Positions 1 through 12,660 of a stretch of 64,000 nt of DNA are shown here, in pieces. A program made the position numbers and the translations under genes. The notes below the pieces were generated by a model that saw only the letters and a list, made by a program, of their open reading frames with translations, ran no database searches and was not told the DNA's origin. Positions within the stretch are counted from its first letter, which is position 1; each line of letters starts with the position of its first letter. The stretch is from Codonopsis lanceolata (taxonomy: Eukaryota; Streptophyta; Magnoliopsida; Asterales; Campanulaceae), in the NCBI GenBank assembly GCA_013146195.2, contig CM028379.1:85843661-85907660 (forward strand). Direction: 5' to 3'.

Positions 1-695
1 AGGGGCCTTTATTTAAGGTAAAATAGAATAGAGTAATAATGTAGTATATTCTGATATATACCCCCCTTCCATGTCCCACAAAAAAAGTGTAATTAAATGA
101 TGCCAAACTTATTTAATTATACTAATATTGTAGTTTTTTTCTTAACCAATTTTATAAAATTTGGTTAAGAAAAATCAATCAAATACTTCTATTACTATAT
201 AATTGAAGTCATATGTATGAAATTAAAAGCAAGACTTAATGTTTTTAAAAGGGTAAATATGTCAATTTTATAACTACTCAGTTTACGAAACTAGCATTTC
301 AAAATGTTATCCCAAACATGTTTATAAGAAAAAAAATTATATTTTGAAAACGCTGTATTTTGAAAACGATGCACCAAACAGACCCTTAGTCGAATCGAGT
401 TAGTTGACGAGTCATTCACTTGTTAGTTGTTACTATTTTCAATCGATGTAACCAAGCATAAGTTAAATCAAGAAAAAATTAATTACACATTTTATCTAAA
501 AAAATATTTATTATTCTTTATGTCAGATAAAAAAATAGACAATAGTCTGGAAATAAAGAATTACAATATCTATACTAAATTAATTTAATTATAAAATCTA
601 TACGAAACTAATTTAATTACAAAATCCAATTGATTTTTAAGACAAACAATTCAATTTTAAGTTTGTTATAAAATAATCATAAATTTAGGACAAAA
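1..695. other. AT-rich stretch, possible MITE remnant
   Basis: No coding signal is visible. The window opens with AGGGGCC and a segment near 374-389 reads CCAAACAGACCCTTAG, the sort of end seen on hAT-like miniature elements. The two ends match poorly and no target duplication can be checked, because the left side falls at the window edge. The rest (390-695) is AT-rich with no recognised feature. Confidence 0.2.
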
Positions 696-1583
696 TGTGT
701 ATTAGAGAGAGAGAGAGAGAGAGAGAGAGCTTTTATTTAAAGCTGAATGGATGTTCGAATAACTACAGACTGCTCAATATTTATAGCCGAACAACACGCA
801 TGCAATCATAAAGTTTGGCACATATTTTCTTCCACCTATTACAATAGCTAATATTCACCAATGTTTACCTATACACCTATGGGTCTGACATTTATAACAC
901 TCCTCCTTGAACATAGTATTGTAAGTTGAAAAGTATATCTCATGAAAAACCTTGGGTCGAATAACCCGGTAGGGGGAAAAAATCTGATATAAGGAAAAGA
1001 GTACACAACTTAAATCTGAATCATTTGCATGTGTTGTCTCGTTAAAAATATTTTCATGGAAAACCCAGCGGAACAAAACCATGATAAAGGGAAAAAGAGT
1101 ACAACCATATATGCTCCCCCTCGAACTGACAAGGATCAAGAGAAATCACCTTTGTAAATCTCGTAGATTTCGCATCCCAATATTGTGAACATATTTTCTG
1201 AAAGTTGTAGTTGGAAGTGCATTCGTGAATAAATCTGCAACATTATCACTTGATCAAACATATTGTATGTTGATCTCTTTCTTCTTTTCAAGTTCGTTAG
1301 CGTATAAAAAGAGTTTCGGGTGATATGTTTGGACCAGTCACGTTTGATGTATCCTTCTTTACTTTTGGCGACACATGCGACATTGTTTTCAAATAATAAT
1401 GTCGGGTCTTTGTTGATAGGTAGTTCATTGGCATTTTGAATATGTTGAGTCATAGATCGAAGTCATACTCACTCTCGACTGGTTTCATGAAGTGTGATCT
1501 TCTCAACATGATTTGACGATGTAGCAACTAGTGTTTGCTTTTGAGAACGCCAGGAAATTGCGGTATCACCCATCGTGAAGACA
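696..1583 (-). mobile_element. Ty1/copia 3' fragment: RNase H end, polypurine tract and short LTR
   Basis: Read on the minus strand, about 1583-912 encodes the end of a copia RNase H domain. The family motifs ISWRSQKQTLVATSS and, in another frame, an N-N-x-A-C-[VI]-A segment followed by GYIK and TKHI-like residues are visible. Stops and frameshifts, for example near 1453, show it is dead. A purine tract lies at 900-912 and is followed by TGTTATAAATG, a typical LTR start, at 899. The LTR probably ends near 696, giving about 200 bp. The coding part stops abruptly near 1583, where the large LTR described next begins, so insertion of that LTR probably truncated it. Confidence 0.75.
704..729. repeat. 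(AG)n microsatellite
   Basis: Thirteen uninterrupted AG units are seen. The run lies near the low-coordinate end of the short copia LTR that follows. Confidence 0.95.
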
Positions 1584-1589
1584 TGGGCG

Positions 1590-3052
1590 CGTGAGAATAT
1601 GTCCGGCCTCATTGTGGACTTGGGTTCATTTTGGATCACTATGAGTGCTTTAGATTTTTCTGTATCTCATCCTCCCTTGTTTAGGGGAAAACAAGATTCA
1701 GAAAATGCAACGCCCTTTTCATTCCATCTTCCCTTGTTTAAGGGAAAACAAAATTAAAAGTACAAAAAGGATGTTGCAAAGAGCGCGTGGGAATATGCAC
1801 TGCCTCACTGTGGATCCAAAATGTTGTAACAGAGTCGCCATCTTTATTTTAAGGAGAAATAAAGAAAAACAAAAAATAACCATATTTTGTAAAGGGTTCG
1901 AAGGTTAAGTTACGAGGTGGGAAGGTGTTAGGCACCCAACTCACCCTTTCGGTCTCAAAATAGTTTTTGGCTAAAATATGTTTTTATTATATTTATTTAG
2001 CAAATGAAATAAAACATTTAAACATATACATCCGTATCTATATTATTACAAACTTGCAGCAGCCTCCTTCTAGAAATTACAAATATATTTATAAATATTT
2101 GACCATAATAATGACTCTTTTTAGTGATATTTTCTATAGAAATCCGGGCAGCATAACTGCTTATATTTATTACATTGGGCCGGCTGAAAATAACATTTTT
2201 TTAATTAAACCTCTTAAAGGCTTATCTTTAAGAGCGTGGGGGTGTGCTTGCTTTATCCTTTAGGGAGAGGGAGTCTTTTTGCTGCTTTACTGTTGCGGAG
2301 ATTCGGGCAGAGTAACTGCTTCCGAAAATTACTTTTAGGCCTCGGGAAACGGGCGGAACAACTGCTTGTTTTTTGCTGTTGTTTGCTTGCTGATGGCAGA
2401 AATCAGGTAGAGCAACTACTTGCTTCTGGCGGATTTGGCGTCTGGATTCGGGCAGAGCAACTGCTCTTTTTGGGATTTTTGGACCGGTGGAATAGGGTGG
2501 AATCCTAGCGGGGAGGCTAAGGTTCACTTTGACTGGTTGGTTTTGTGTTTGGAGGAGATTTGATAGAGCTTCGAGGCTTAGACGAGGGGAACTCTCACGA
2601 TGCTCTCTCAGAACTCACTGCGGGAGAAATTTTAACTGCGTGATCGCGGTGTGTGAACTGTGTGCATAAACTGTGTGTTCACTTCTGAAGTCGGGGCCTT
2701 CTATTTATAGGCTGGAGAAGGGACTCCTTCGTCATTAGGTTTTCTCTTCTGTGCTTCATCGGCTTGTACCGCGTGGTACTGCGCCTTGAGAGAGTTGTAC
2801 CAAAAGCAAAGTGCTACAGTGCTCGCCACCCATGGGGGAGGTGGGCGCCGCGCCAGGTAAGGCCATGGGTGGCGCCAGGGGGTCTTTTTAGGCTCCTTTT
2901 TGACACTTTGGCCCCTTGCATTTCACTATTTATGCATCTTGCTTTTTCTTTTGCATTTTTAAACCCTGTAACTTGACATTTGTTAGTTTTTAACAGGTCT
3001 TGATATTTCATGTCATGTTACATACCAGAGGTACGAAATTGGGGTGTCTACA
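1590..3052 (-). mobile_element. Large LTR (Ogre/Tat-like), copy I
   Basis: The high-coordinate end is TGTCTACA (TGTAGACA on the minus strand), followed inward by the same GTACGAAATT and AACAGGTCTTGATAT segments found in the copies ending at 26938 and 61617. Shared blocks include the GGTGTTAGGCACCCAACTC motif (1924-1942), a repeated GGGCAGAGTAACTGCTT unit (2280-2470) and a minus-strand TATAAATAG box at 2701-2710. The low-coordinate end is diverged and was placed by where homology to the other copies fades. The assignment to Ogre/Tat-like elements rests on the TGTAGACACC terminus and the 'GAGTCGCCA...GGTTAGGCACCC' style of LTR text; no polymerase is attached. Confidence 0.6.
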
Positions 3053-3286
3053 GCGCCCGACTACCAAGACTTGAGTTAAAGAAAAGCATAATGAGAATTA
3101 AATTAAACACCGGCTAGACTAGAAATATTGCACTCCTATATTTTTATCTTGATTTGTTGTTGCCAAACCATCTCCACAGTAGTGTAGATTTTAATTGCTT
3201 TCTAGATTGTTTATATTTTTAGACTTAAATTCATTTTCTTTTCGCTCAAATATAATTAGTTAACCTAATTTTGGTACTTAGTTGAA
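3053..3286. other. Short non-coding spacer, gypsy-like text
   Basis: No reading frame is seen. From about 3285 to 3345 the plus strand carries TTTTCTGTGGGATCGATAAC followed by ACTTTATTACTTGATAC. This resembles the 'CTGTGGGATCGATAC' text on the minus strand at about 56640-56710 and is often found near the ends of plant Ty3/gypsy LTRs. It is at most a small fragment. Confidence 0.3.
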
Positions 3287-3389
3287 GTGAGAATTTCGTA
3301 CATTTTCTGTGGGATCGATAACTCGTACTTAAGTACACTTTATTACTTGATACGGCCGGGTTTTCTTGCCCGAGTTGTGTTTTTGCGTA

Positions 3390-5345
3390 CATCAATGATC
3401 AAGAAGGGTAGACTTGATAATGTTGGTGAATTTACATCTCAAACATTCAATGATTATTGTATGACAATAAGCATTGATGTTAAACATCAAATAGTACATG
3501 TTCATACACAAAACGACTTGGTTGAATCATTAATCAAACGTCTCCAACTCATAGCTAGACCATCGAAGATGAGAACAAAGCTTCCTACTTCTGTATGAGG
3601 TCATGCTATTTTACATGTCGTTGCACTATTCGCCTTAGACCAAGTGCATATCATAAGTATTCCCCATTTTAGCTAGCATTCGGTCAAGAATCGAATCTAT
3701 CTCATCTAAGAGTTTTTGGTTACGCGGTATATGTATATTGGGTATGAATCCCTTTCTTTAATCAAATATCTTGAACCAAAGACAGGTGGCATCTTCACGA
3801 CACGTTTTGCCGATTGTCATTTTAATGAAGAAAAGTTCCCACCTTTAGGACAAGAAGAAAAACAAGTGAGAAAAGATATCAAATGGTGTACATCATTATT
3901 GTTGCACCTTGACCCTCCAACAAAGTAATGTGAACTAGAAGTTCGAAAGATCATACACTTACAGAATATAGCAAATCAATTGCCAGATGCATTTATAGAT
4001 ACAAAGAGAGTGACAAAATCACATATAACTGTTGTTAATGCTCTTGCTCGAATTGAAATTCCAAAAGGTATCAATGAAAATATGACAAATGAATCTAAGA
4101 CACACCTGAAGCGTGGACGACCCATTGGTTCAAAGGATAAAAATCCTCGAAAAAGGAAGGTGATTGAAAAACCTCAATCAAATGAATGTGTTCCAAAAGA
4201 ATCACACGATCATACAAGTCCAAAAAACCCTGCAGACAACGATAACCATGAGATTTCTATTAATTTCATGTGTAATAGAAAAATATGGAACCGAGATGAA
4301 ATGGACGATATCGATGATGTATTCTCTTATTCAGTATCACAAGAAATTGATGACGGCACTGATGATCCCAAACCAACATCAATATCTGAATGTCAAAAGA
4401 AGCATGACTGGGTGAAATGGAAAGATGCCATGAAGGCTAAATTAGGTTCGTTTAAAAAACGAAAGATATTTGAGCCTATCGTTGTCACACCTGAAGCTGT
4501 GAAACATGTTTGGTACAAATGCGTTTTTATTCGAAAACGAAATGAGAAAAATGAGATTGTGAGATACAAAGCTCGCCATGTTGCACAAGGTTTTTCCCAA
4601 AGGTCTGAAATTGATTATGAAGAAACGTATTCTTCTGTTATGGATGCTATTATGTTCAGATACCTAATCAGTTTATCGGTTTCTAAAAACCTAGAGATGC
4701 ATCTCATGGAATCAAGGTGCCTGAAACACTGAGCTCAAAGCCTAAAGAATTATGTGCAAGTAAACTATAGTGATCACTGTACGGATTAACGCAATCTGGA
4801 CGCATGTGGTATAATTGCTTAAGTGAGCATTTGTTGAAAGACGGATATGTAAGCGATCAATTATATCCGTGTGTTTTTATCAAGAAAACGACAGTTGGAT
4901 TTACAATTATTGTTGTCTATGTAGATGCTATGAATATTATTGGAACTCCCAAGGAAATTCAAGAAACAGTCAATTACCGAAAGGGAGAATTTAAAATGAA
5001 AGATCTTGGATAGACCAAATACTGTCTTGGTTTACAAATAGAGTACTTGTATAGTGAAATATTTGTGCATCAATCAAATTATACAAAAAGAGTCTTGAAG
5101 CACTTTAATATGGACAAGACAAATTGTACTAGATCAGATATATCATTTGCTACAAATCTATTGGCAAGATATAGTTCATCTTCATCACCGAGACACTGGA
5201 ATGGAATTAAGCACATATTTCGTTATCTTCAAGAAACGATCGATTTGAGATTATTTTATCCCAGAAGATCAAATGATGAAATAGTTGGATTTGCAGATGC
5301 GAGTTATTTATCTTATCCTCATAAGGCCGGATCACATACTGGCTG
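3390..5345 (+). pseudogene. Copia element A: decayed integrase-RT-RNase H
   Basis: Collinear remains of a Ty1/copia polyprotein lie in several frames. They are integrase core pieces (3397-3600), the integrase/RT linker (3980-4400), the RT start with VWYKCVF, RYKARHVAQGFSQ and DYEETYS motifs (4490-4690), the middle of RT (4804-5013) and RNase H (5047-5345) ending in GFADASY and AGSHTGC. The catalytic YVDD box of RT reads YVDA at 4918-4929, a loss independent of the frameshifts. There are many in-frame stops. No LTR can be assigned to it. It stops within RNase H exactly where copia element B begins. Confidence 0.85.
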
Positions 5346-5354
5346 TCCTAAAAA

Positions 5355-8010
5355 AAATTGTGTCCTAAAGTAGGGTCTATTTCTAGTTTACCTTGTGAGT
5401 CGTGTGAGTTTGCTAAACATCATCGTGTGTCGTATCCTCCTAGAGTTAATAAACGGGTTGCGTCCCTATTTGAGTTAGTTCATACTGATGTTTGGGGTCC
5501 TTGTAACGTACCTTCCAAATCAGGGTTTCGTTATTTTGTTACTTTTATGGATGATTATTCCAGAAGTACTTGGATTTATTTAATGAAATCTAAAGATGAG
5601 TTGTTTCAATTATTTTGATCTTTTTGTGCTGAGATAAAAACTCATTTCAATTGTTTGGTTCAGAATCTTCGTAGTGATAATGCTAAGGAATACTTTTCTG
5701 GTATTTTCTCCTCTTATATGTCTCAAAATGGAATCATTCATCAGCCTTCATGTATTGTCACCCCACAACAGAATGGTGTTGTTGAACGCAAGAATCGCCA
5801 TCTCTTGGAAGTTGCTAGGGCATTGATGTTTGAGATGAATGTTCCTAAGTCCTTTTGGGCTGATACTGTCCACACTGCTGCCTTTCTTTTCAACCGTCTT
5901 CCATCATCTGTTCTTAAAGGAGAAATACAATATTCTGTTCTCCGTCCATCGCAGTCGTTGTTTCCCGTTTCTCCTAAAGTGTTTGGTTGCACTTGTTTTG
6001 TCCAGGATGTTCGGCAACAGGTTGGTTAGTTAGATCGAAGAGCTCTCAAGTGTGTCTTTCTTGGATACTCTCGAACTCAAAAAGGATATCGTTGTTATTC
6101 TCCGGATTTGGGTCGGTACTTAGTGTCTGATGATGTCACTTTCTTTGAGTCTAGCCCGTATTTTGGTTGGTCATCTTCTTCTGAGTCTGAGTTTGTCTCT
6201 CCCGATGATTTTCTCACTTATACATTGGTTCGTTCCCATAATCCTGAGGCTTGTGTTGATGTTGAGGCTACTTCTCGCCCTCCTATAACTCAAGTGTATA
6301 CTCGGCGCACACCTGTTTCAATCCAAGAACCAATCGTTGCAGATTCTCCAACAGATTCACTCTCGATACCGGTTCCCACGTCATCAGACCCGTCTCTTGA
6401 TCTCCCTGTAGCGCTCCGAAAAGGTACACGTACTTGTGTTCATCCTATCACCTCTTGTGTCTCGTATGCTCACTTGTCAAATTCTTCTCGTTCATTTATT
6501 GTTTCTCTTGATTCTGTTGTCACCCCTAAAAATGTGTCTGAAGCTTTGTCTCATAGTGGTTGGAAGTCCGCTATGGAAGAGGAAATGCAGGCTCTTGAGG
6601 CTAATGAGACCTGGGACTTGGTAACACTTCCTGACGGTAAGAAGGCTATTGGATGTAAATGGGTGTACGTAGTTATAATGAATCCTGATGGTACTGTTGC
6701 TCGGTTAAAAGCTCGATTGGTTGCAAAGGGGTATGCACAAGTGTACGATGTTGATTATACTGATACTTTTTCTCCTGTTGCTAAGCTCACTTATGTTCGT
6801 GTTTTGATATCGTTAGCTGCTTCTAATAACTGGGCCTTGTATCAGTTGGATGTCAAGAATGCATTCCTTCGTGGTGATTTGCAGGAAGAGGTTTACATGG
6901 AGCAACCTCCGGGGTTTGTTGCTCAAGGGGGGTATGTGAATAAAGTATGTCGGTTACGAAAGTCGTTGTATGGGTTGAAACAGTCTTCGCGGGCTTGGTT
7001 TGGCAGATTCAGTGCTGTCGTGCTAGAGTTTGGGTTACGGAGGAGTACGTGTGATAACACTGTGTTCTTTCGGCAGACTAGTAGTGGCTATATTGTTTTG
7101 GTTGTTTATGTAGATGATATTGTGACCACAGGTAGTGATACACATGGTATTGAAGCACTCAAATCGTGTCTTCAAACAAAATTTCAAACAAAGGACTTGG
7201 GTACTCTAAAGTACTTTCTTGGGATCGAAGTGATATAGTCCAAGAAAGGGATCTTTTTGTGTCAAATAAAATATGTCCTTGATTTACTTGAGGAAGTTGG
7301 AATGCTTGGAGTGAAACCGTGTGACATTCCAATGGATCCTAATGTCAAACTTGTAACCGGAGAAGGGGAGATGTTCGAGGATCCAGAACGATACCGAACA
7401 TTGGTTGGTAAGTTGAATTATCTTGTAGTAACTCGTCCAGATATTGCTTTTCCGGTGAGTGTAGTGAGTAGGTTCATGGCAGCCCCTACTACTACACACT
7501 GGAATGCATTGATTCGAATTATGAAATATTTGAAAGGAGCACCAGGTAGAGGTATATTGTATGCGAATCATGGGCATACGGGTAGAGGCATTCTCGATCT
7601 TGATGGCGATTGAATCACGAGATGATAGTAAGTCAACTACAGGATATTGTGTGTTTGTGGGCGGAAATCTTGTATCTTGGAAAAGTAAGAAACAGAGTGT
7701 TGTGGCGAGATCAAATGCAGAGTCTGAATATCGTGCTATGGCTCAGACAACCTGTGAACTTATGTGGATACAACAATTGATGGAAGAGATTGGATTTAAG
7801 GTTCCTCTGCCTATGAGATTGTGGTGTGATAATTAGGCAGCCATGCATATTTCTACAAATCCAGTTTTCCACGAAAGGACTAAGCATATAGAGGTTGATT
7901 GTCATTTCATTCGAGAAAAGATCCAACAGAATCTTGTCTCCACCTCATATATGCGTACGGGAGAACAACCAGCTGATATGCTGACTAAAGGCTTGACAAA
8001 GTTAAGGGTG
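5355..8010 (+). pseudogene. Copia element B: decayed integrase-RT-RNase H
   Basis: A better preserved copia polyprotein. In order: gag-pre-integrase tail with C-x2-C and H-x3-H spacing (5390-5430), integrase (HTDVWGPC; SDNAKEYF; NGVVERKNRHL; 5470-6027), RT (6550-7238) with WVYVV, RLKARLVAKGYAQ, LDVKNAFLRGDL and an intact YVDD at 7107-7118, then RNase H (7257-8010) ending in a copia-type HIEVDCHFIREK and QPADMLTKGL. Stops at 5616, 6028, 7236, 7611 and 7834 break it into about six frames, so it cannot make a full product. The terminal codons run into a TA microsatellite at 8014, and no 3' LTR is recognised beyond. The low-coordinate end abuts copia A with no spacer. Confidence 0.88.
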
Positions 8011-8011
8011 G

Positions 8012-8013
<2 letters not shown>

Positions 8014-8073
<60 letters not shown>
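8014..8073. repeat. (TA)n microsatellite
   Basis: About 30 TA units begin inside the last recognisable codons of copia element B (reading LRVDY then IYIYIY). Repeat growth has replaced the polymerase terminus and any polypurine tract. Confidence 0.97.
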
Positions 8074-8074
<1 letters not shown>

Positions 8075-9602
8075 GCTCATTGTTTAATAAAAAGAAGACG
8101 CATAGTTTGGTGACTGCGTAGTATTGCGATGTCGGATTCCCTGTCGCTGCCTGCTCTTCTCTTCTTCTCCTTCTTTATTTCTGATAACATAAATAATTTC
8201 ACTTCATTTCACCATATCATTTTTCTTAATAGACACTATTCTTGGCCAAGTCATATCAAGGTGAAAGGAGAACTAACAAGCTTCAATTAGAAACATGCAT
8301 CTGATGTGGTACTTTGTAAAAAGTGCCTAGATTTTGCCATCCAAGCATCTTCCCTTTCCACAGAGAATGAAACCCAAGAGAAAAAGGGATATTGGATTAT
8401 GATACTAGTCACAAGACATGGTTGTTTTAAATTCTTTACGGCAAGTGACTTGCCATCATTGTCATCACTATCATAATCATGAACTGTCTATCAAGTTTTA
8501 TGGCCAGTTAACTGTCTGCTTTGAGAAGTTGAGTCATCAAATTCTGAATTTCAGACTTCGCATTAGCTTCCAACAAAACTATGGTTGCCTTGAGAACATG
8601 AGTCGCCAAATTCTAACTTTCAGATTTGGCATTAGGTTACAATAAAACACTTCTGCTGGCATTATTGGAACAAATTTCAGTATTCTGAACAGGGCAGTTT
8701 TGGTAAATAACACTACTGTAGGGGTGCATGCCACAATTTTTGAAGTTCGTAAGATTTGTCCCTCTTTGACACGGACAATTAATATGAAGTAGCCAACTAA
8801 TAAGCGGAGACCTGGGTTTACATTTGAACTGCAAGGGAAGAGGGGAAAAAGGGAATTGCAGATGTGATGCATAGATATGTTACGTAACGTGGACTCTCTA
8901 AAATATGTAAAGAACACATGTTAACATTGGACAAAGGCAGGATGTGTAAGACACTTACCATCACATAAGCTACCAGCAAGCTTATACTTGCACCCAACAT
9001 TCAATCCCGTGACCATGCAACAATGATGCTACAAAGAAAGGAAATACAGTACTTGTTTGTACCCATCAGTGAGAGCACTCTAAGCAATCACGTGAGATTG
9101 TCAGGAAAGAGGTAGATAAGCGAGGTTTTCTTTTTCTTTTTCCGACAACCCAGTTGCCTGTTCTCCAGGATGATCGTATGAGTTACCTAATTATGTCAGC
9201 ATTTTGTTTCTTGGAATGATTGATTCTTACACTTGCTAAATTTAAGTAACTATGCATGATATCTTACCTTCAGAAATGGAGATATCTCCAAGGCTTTCTC
9301 TGCTAAATACCCAGCCACAGCATTTTATTACTAATAGACTATTAAAAGTGTCATTTAAAAAAAAAGTTTGACTATCAAACGAGTAATCTTTGCCCAGAAC
9401 GGAGGGAGTACATGTAACTATCCCAAAAGAGATTCATGTACCAAATAAGCAATGTTACAAGTAGAAGCTTTTTGAGTGATTAACTTAATATCATGTGAAG
9501 ATCCTTAAAACTGGAGTATATACAACTTTAGATGCTATCTTGAATGCCGCTGCATATTTTACACAACATGACATACGACCAAGAAAACAATTCAGAGAAG
9601 TC
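8074..9602. other. Intergenic region with a Stowaway-like terminus
   Basis: No convincing gene. At 9399-9410 the plus strand reads ACGGAGGGAGTA, the conserved outer end of Stowaway MITEs next to the TA target site, and AT-rich sequence with TTTGACTATCAAAC precedes it. No matching left end is found nearby, so it is probably a decayed half. The segment just after the microsatellite (8075-8170) may be what remains of a copia LTR. The part next to 9603 should hold the 3' UTR of OTP51 on the minus strand. Confidence 0.35.
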
Positions 9603-12479
9603 CTAGGAGCTGTCAACTTCACTGTAGTCAGAAGCCCTCTCATCAGAATCAGATCCACTATCAAAGTTGATGTTTTGAGCTTCTCCTGTTACGTCTGCCT
9701 TTAGATGATATTTTAAATCATCTAGAACAAATGGCTCTATCAATTTCCAGAACCATGCAGAATTGCTTCCTAGGAAACCTATCCAAAACCATCTCCCCTT
9801 CCGTTTAACCTGACAGACTAAAGATTTTGCCTTCAAGGCTTTGACAACCTTCTCAGCACCCTCTTCACTTCCCCTTAGCTTCAACAAAATGCCACCGGAT
9901 GATGTCTTGTAGCCCCCATACATGTACCAATATGCCAGAACTCGAGGTGACAGCCAACGGTGAACTAGATTTGGGATTTGGGGCCGACCGCTTGGCCAAA
10001 ACTGGTCTGCATAAAACCCAAAATAAGAGCTTGGTATGGTAGCGAATTCCCAAGGTATATCATCACTGCCATCTGCTTGCCTACTATAAGGCGCCAACCA
10101 CTCATGGTAATGATTATGTATATGTCGCTTTAACAAAGCATGTACGCCAGAGTTCTCATCGAACTGAAAATACAGTACATGATTTTTCCTCCCTTCATCT
10201 GATTCAATTTGCAAACCACCCAATAGTAACCCCACCAGAATTTCTCTTTGTTCTTTACTGAGCTTTGGGCTTGGTGGTTTTTTCACGACTTTCCTACTCA
10301 AGATCAAACCATATTCCAGTTTATCAATCAAAGAGGGTTCAACGTTATACTTCTTCCGGCACATTAAATCATAAATCTTTTCGGCCTTCACATACTGTTC
10401 ACGAGAGAGATAGGCCCTTAAGATAGTATTGCACGATCTCATATCAACACCGACTGCACAATCACTTTGCATTTGGCAAAAGATCTCCTCTGCCTTGTCA
10501 AGATTGCCAACTTGTACCAATGAATTTAAGTATATATTGTAAATGGTCCGGTTCGGACGACATTCCTCAAGACACTGGAAGAAAGTAGATTCTAATTTAT
10601 CATGTAAACTCAAACTGAGGTACATATCCATTAAATCAATAAATGCTGGCATTAACGGCTTCATACCACTGTTCATGAACTCTGTCATCATAGACTCTGC
10701 TGGTCCTATAGCTTGAGCTTTACTTAACACTTCAATGATTTTATGGAATGCCGCGGTACTGGTGTAATGCAACTGCTCCTGCATGCCCCTAAATACCTCC
10801 AAAGATTTCTTGGTCTCACCGACTCTCGCATAGACCTCCATCTTATACACAAAAGCCTGAGAAGGAACGCTGTTACAAGAATTGAGAAGCTTCATCCAAG
10901 TTCTTTCTGCTTCCTCCACATCCCCTTCCTTAGAGCAGGCTCTCAAGATGGACACAAGGACTTCTCTCTTCTCCTCAAATCCTGCCAACTTCATCTCTTC
11001 CCTTAAGGAAGCAATTCTTTCTTTATCTATTGTATCCTGATAGCTGTGCAGCCAAATGAGACCGCCATAAACATCCTCATGTATCCTGAATCCAGATGTT
11101 ATCATATTGTGAAATATGAATTCTGCCTGTTTAAGATAATGTTTTGATGAGCCTCCAGGACCACTCAGAAGAGCTTTAAATAAAGAATTGTGCAAGCTGA
11201 GTTGGGGACGGTAGCCTCCCAATTGAATCATACGATTGAAAATGCCACAAGCTTCCTCTAGGCAACCACGAGCAGAAGTACTAAGATAGGCAACTGTCAG
11301 AATATGAAATGTAGATTCACTAGGTACTCGTCCCTGATTAATTATGGCATCGAATATCTCCCGACATTTTAGGTATTTTCGCTCCTTACCCATGTAATCT
11401 GCCAGTTTGGTAGCAAGAGAAAAATCAAATTTGAACCAATGTTGCTGTATCATCCACTTGTATACCTGCAATGCACCAAATGGAAGCCATGATTCAAAAG
11501 TAGAAAACATATCAAAAAAGGATATAACGATTGATGGCACGGAAAAGAGCACAAGAGATTCTAGAGGTAATAACACAATTACTTTCATTAGCTAAGAACT
11601 CCTCTGGAATGTGAGAATCCTTCATTATGAATAACCTCACCAAGAGACTACAAGTTTCACAATAGATATCAATGAAAAAGCAGTTAAACATCAAGCTATC
11701 CATCTAGAAATACCAGATACCCTTATAAAACCTCGATCACCTGACAAACTTTTAAGTTTTTACAAAGCACAAGAAGCCATTACCAAATTATAACTGAAAA
11801 CGGTTTGACTGAACCCATATATTTGTGTTTATTCTTCCTATAAGCTAGACCAGACCCAATTCAAAATGCATGCAACCGAGAGATTACTGCATATATTAGC
11901 ATTTCAAGATATGGATAATGACAGCTGGATTAAGAGAAGGATGGAATAAATTACCCTAAACCCAGTCTCATTCTCGCGAATACGCATACAATGAACTACC
12001 ACATACGTTGCATCTTCTTGCCTAATCCATTTTTTCTGCCCATTTAGTACTCTAATAACCGTTGCTGGCTTGTGAGCTGGCAGTTCTTTACACAGCCACG
12101 CCAACTTAGACCTCCTCCACTGTTCTGGAAGCTCGTCCAATTCCTTAACGTCAAGCGAGGGCGTCGCATCCAATCTCTTCAATTCAGTATTCGAATCAAA
12201 AGACACATCAAAATCAAAAATTTCCGCATTGTTAGACAAATCCCAAATTTCGTTTCCGTCAGCTTTGACAGCCAACTGTTCGACGAAAGTACTGACTGAA
12301 GAAGAAGGGGTGGCATTAACAGTAAATGGTACTAGCTGGTATGGCTTTGAAAAGAACGGGGACGATGGGTTGTTCAGTAGAGGGAGGGAGCGGAGGAGGA
12401 GGCGGCGGTAGTGATGTTGTTGGTGATGGAAGAGAGGGAGAGAGGTGGAGAGAGAGCGGAAAAGAGAGGCACAATGCAT
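9603..12479 (-). CDS. OTP51: PPR-LAGLIDADG chloroplast intron-splicing factor OTP51
   Basis: Two exons on the minus strand: exon 1 12479-11955 (525 bp) and exon 2 11465-9603 (1,863 bp, stop TAG). They join in phase (GFR|VYKWM) across a 489-bp GT-AG intron to give 795 aa. Residues 1 to about 55 are rich in Ser, Leu, Arg and His with few acids, as expected of a plastid transit peptide. A charged segment (about 105-175, with ELPEQWRRSKLAWLCKELPAHK) leads into degenerate pentatricopeptide repeats at about 195-555. Two LAGLIDADG-type motifs follow near 585-597 (LVGLLLGGLQIES) and 682-700 (LAYWYMYGGYKTSSGG), then an acidic Ser-rich tail. PPR repeats plus two LAGLIDADG motifs is the OTP51 architecture. 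In Arabidopsis that protein is needed to splice ycf3 intron 2 and affects other plastid introns. The first ATG is used because the transit-peptide-like segment starts there. Confidence 0.93.
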
Positions 12480-12660
12480 GGCCGAGTTGCGTCTCTGAGC
12501 AAGCTATTGATTCATTGGATTGGAGCGGGCATGGACATCCGGGCGGACGCACTTTATCCCCTTTGGTTGAGGATATTATCAAGTACGGTCAGAAGACCGG
12601 TTGGTTTATTTTTTATAACCTTTGATGGGGGTTAAAAAAACGGGTATTTACAAAAATGGC
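12480..12660. promoter_or_regulatory. Probable OTP51 promoter and 5' UTR
   Basis: A non-coding stretch upstream of the OTP51 ATG on the minus strand. Short plus-strand frames here and across exon 1 are shadows of the coding strand. No clear TATA box is seen. The promoter must be short, or must overlap the palindrome cluster that begins near 12657. Confidence 0.3.

Noticed and set aside
9495..9704. 69-codon plus-strand frame
   Set aside because: It overlaps the 3' end of OTP51 on the opposite strand, with no support.
12326..12625. Gly-rich plus-strand frame
   Set aside because: It is the complement of the OTP51 transit-peptide region with its Pro/Ser/Leu runs.
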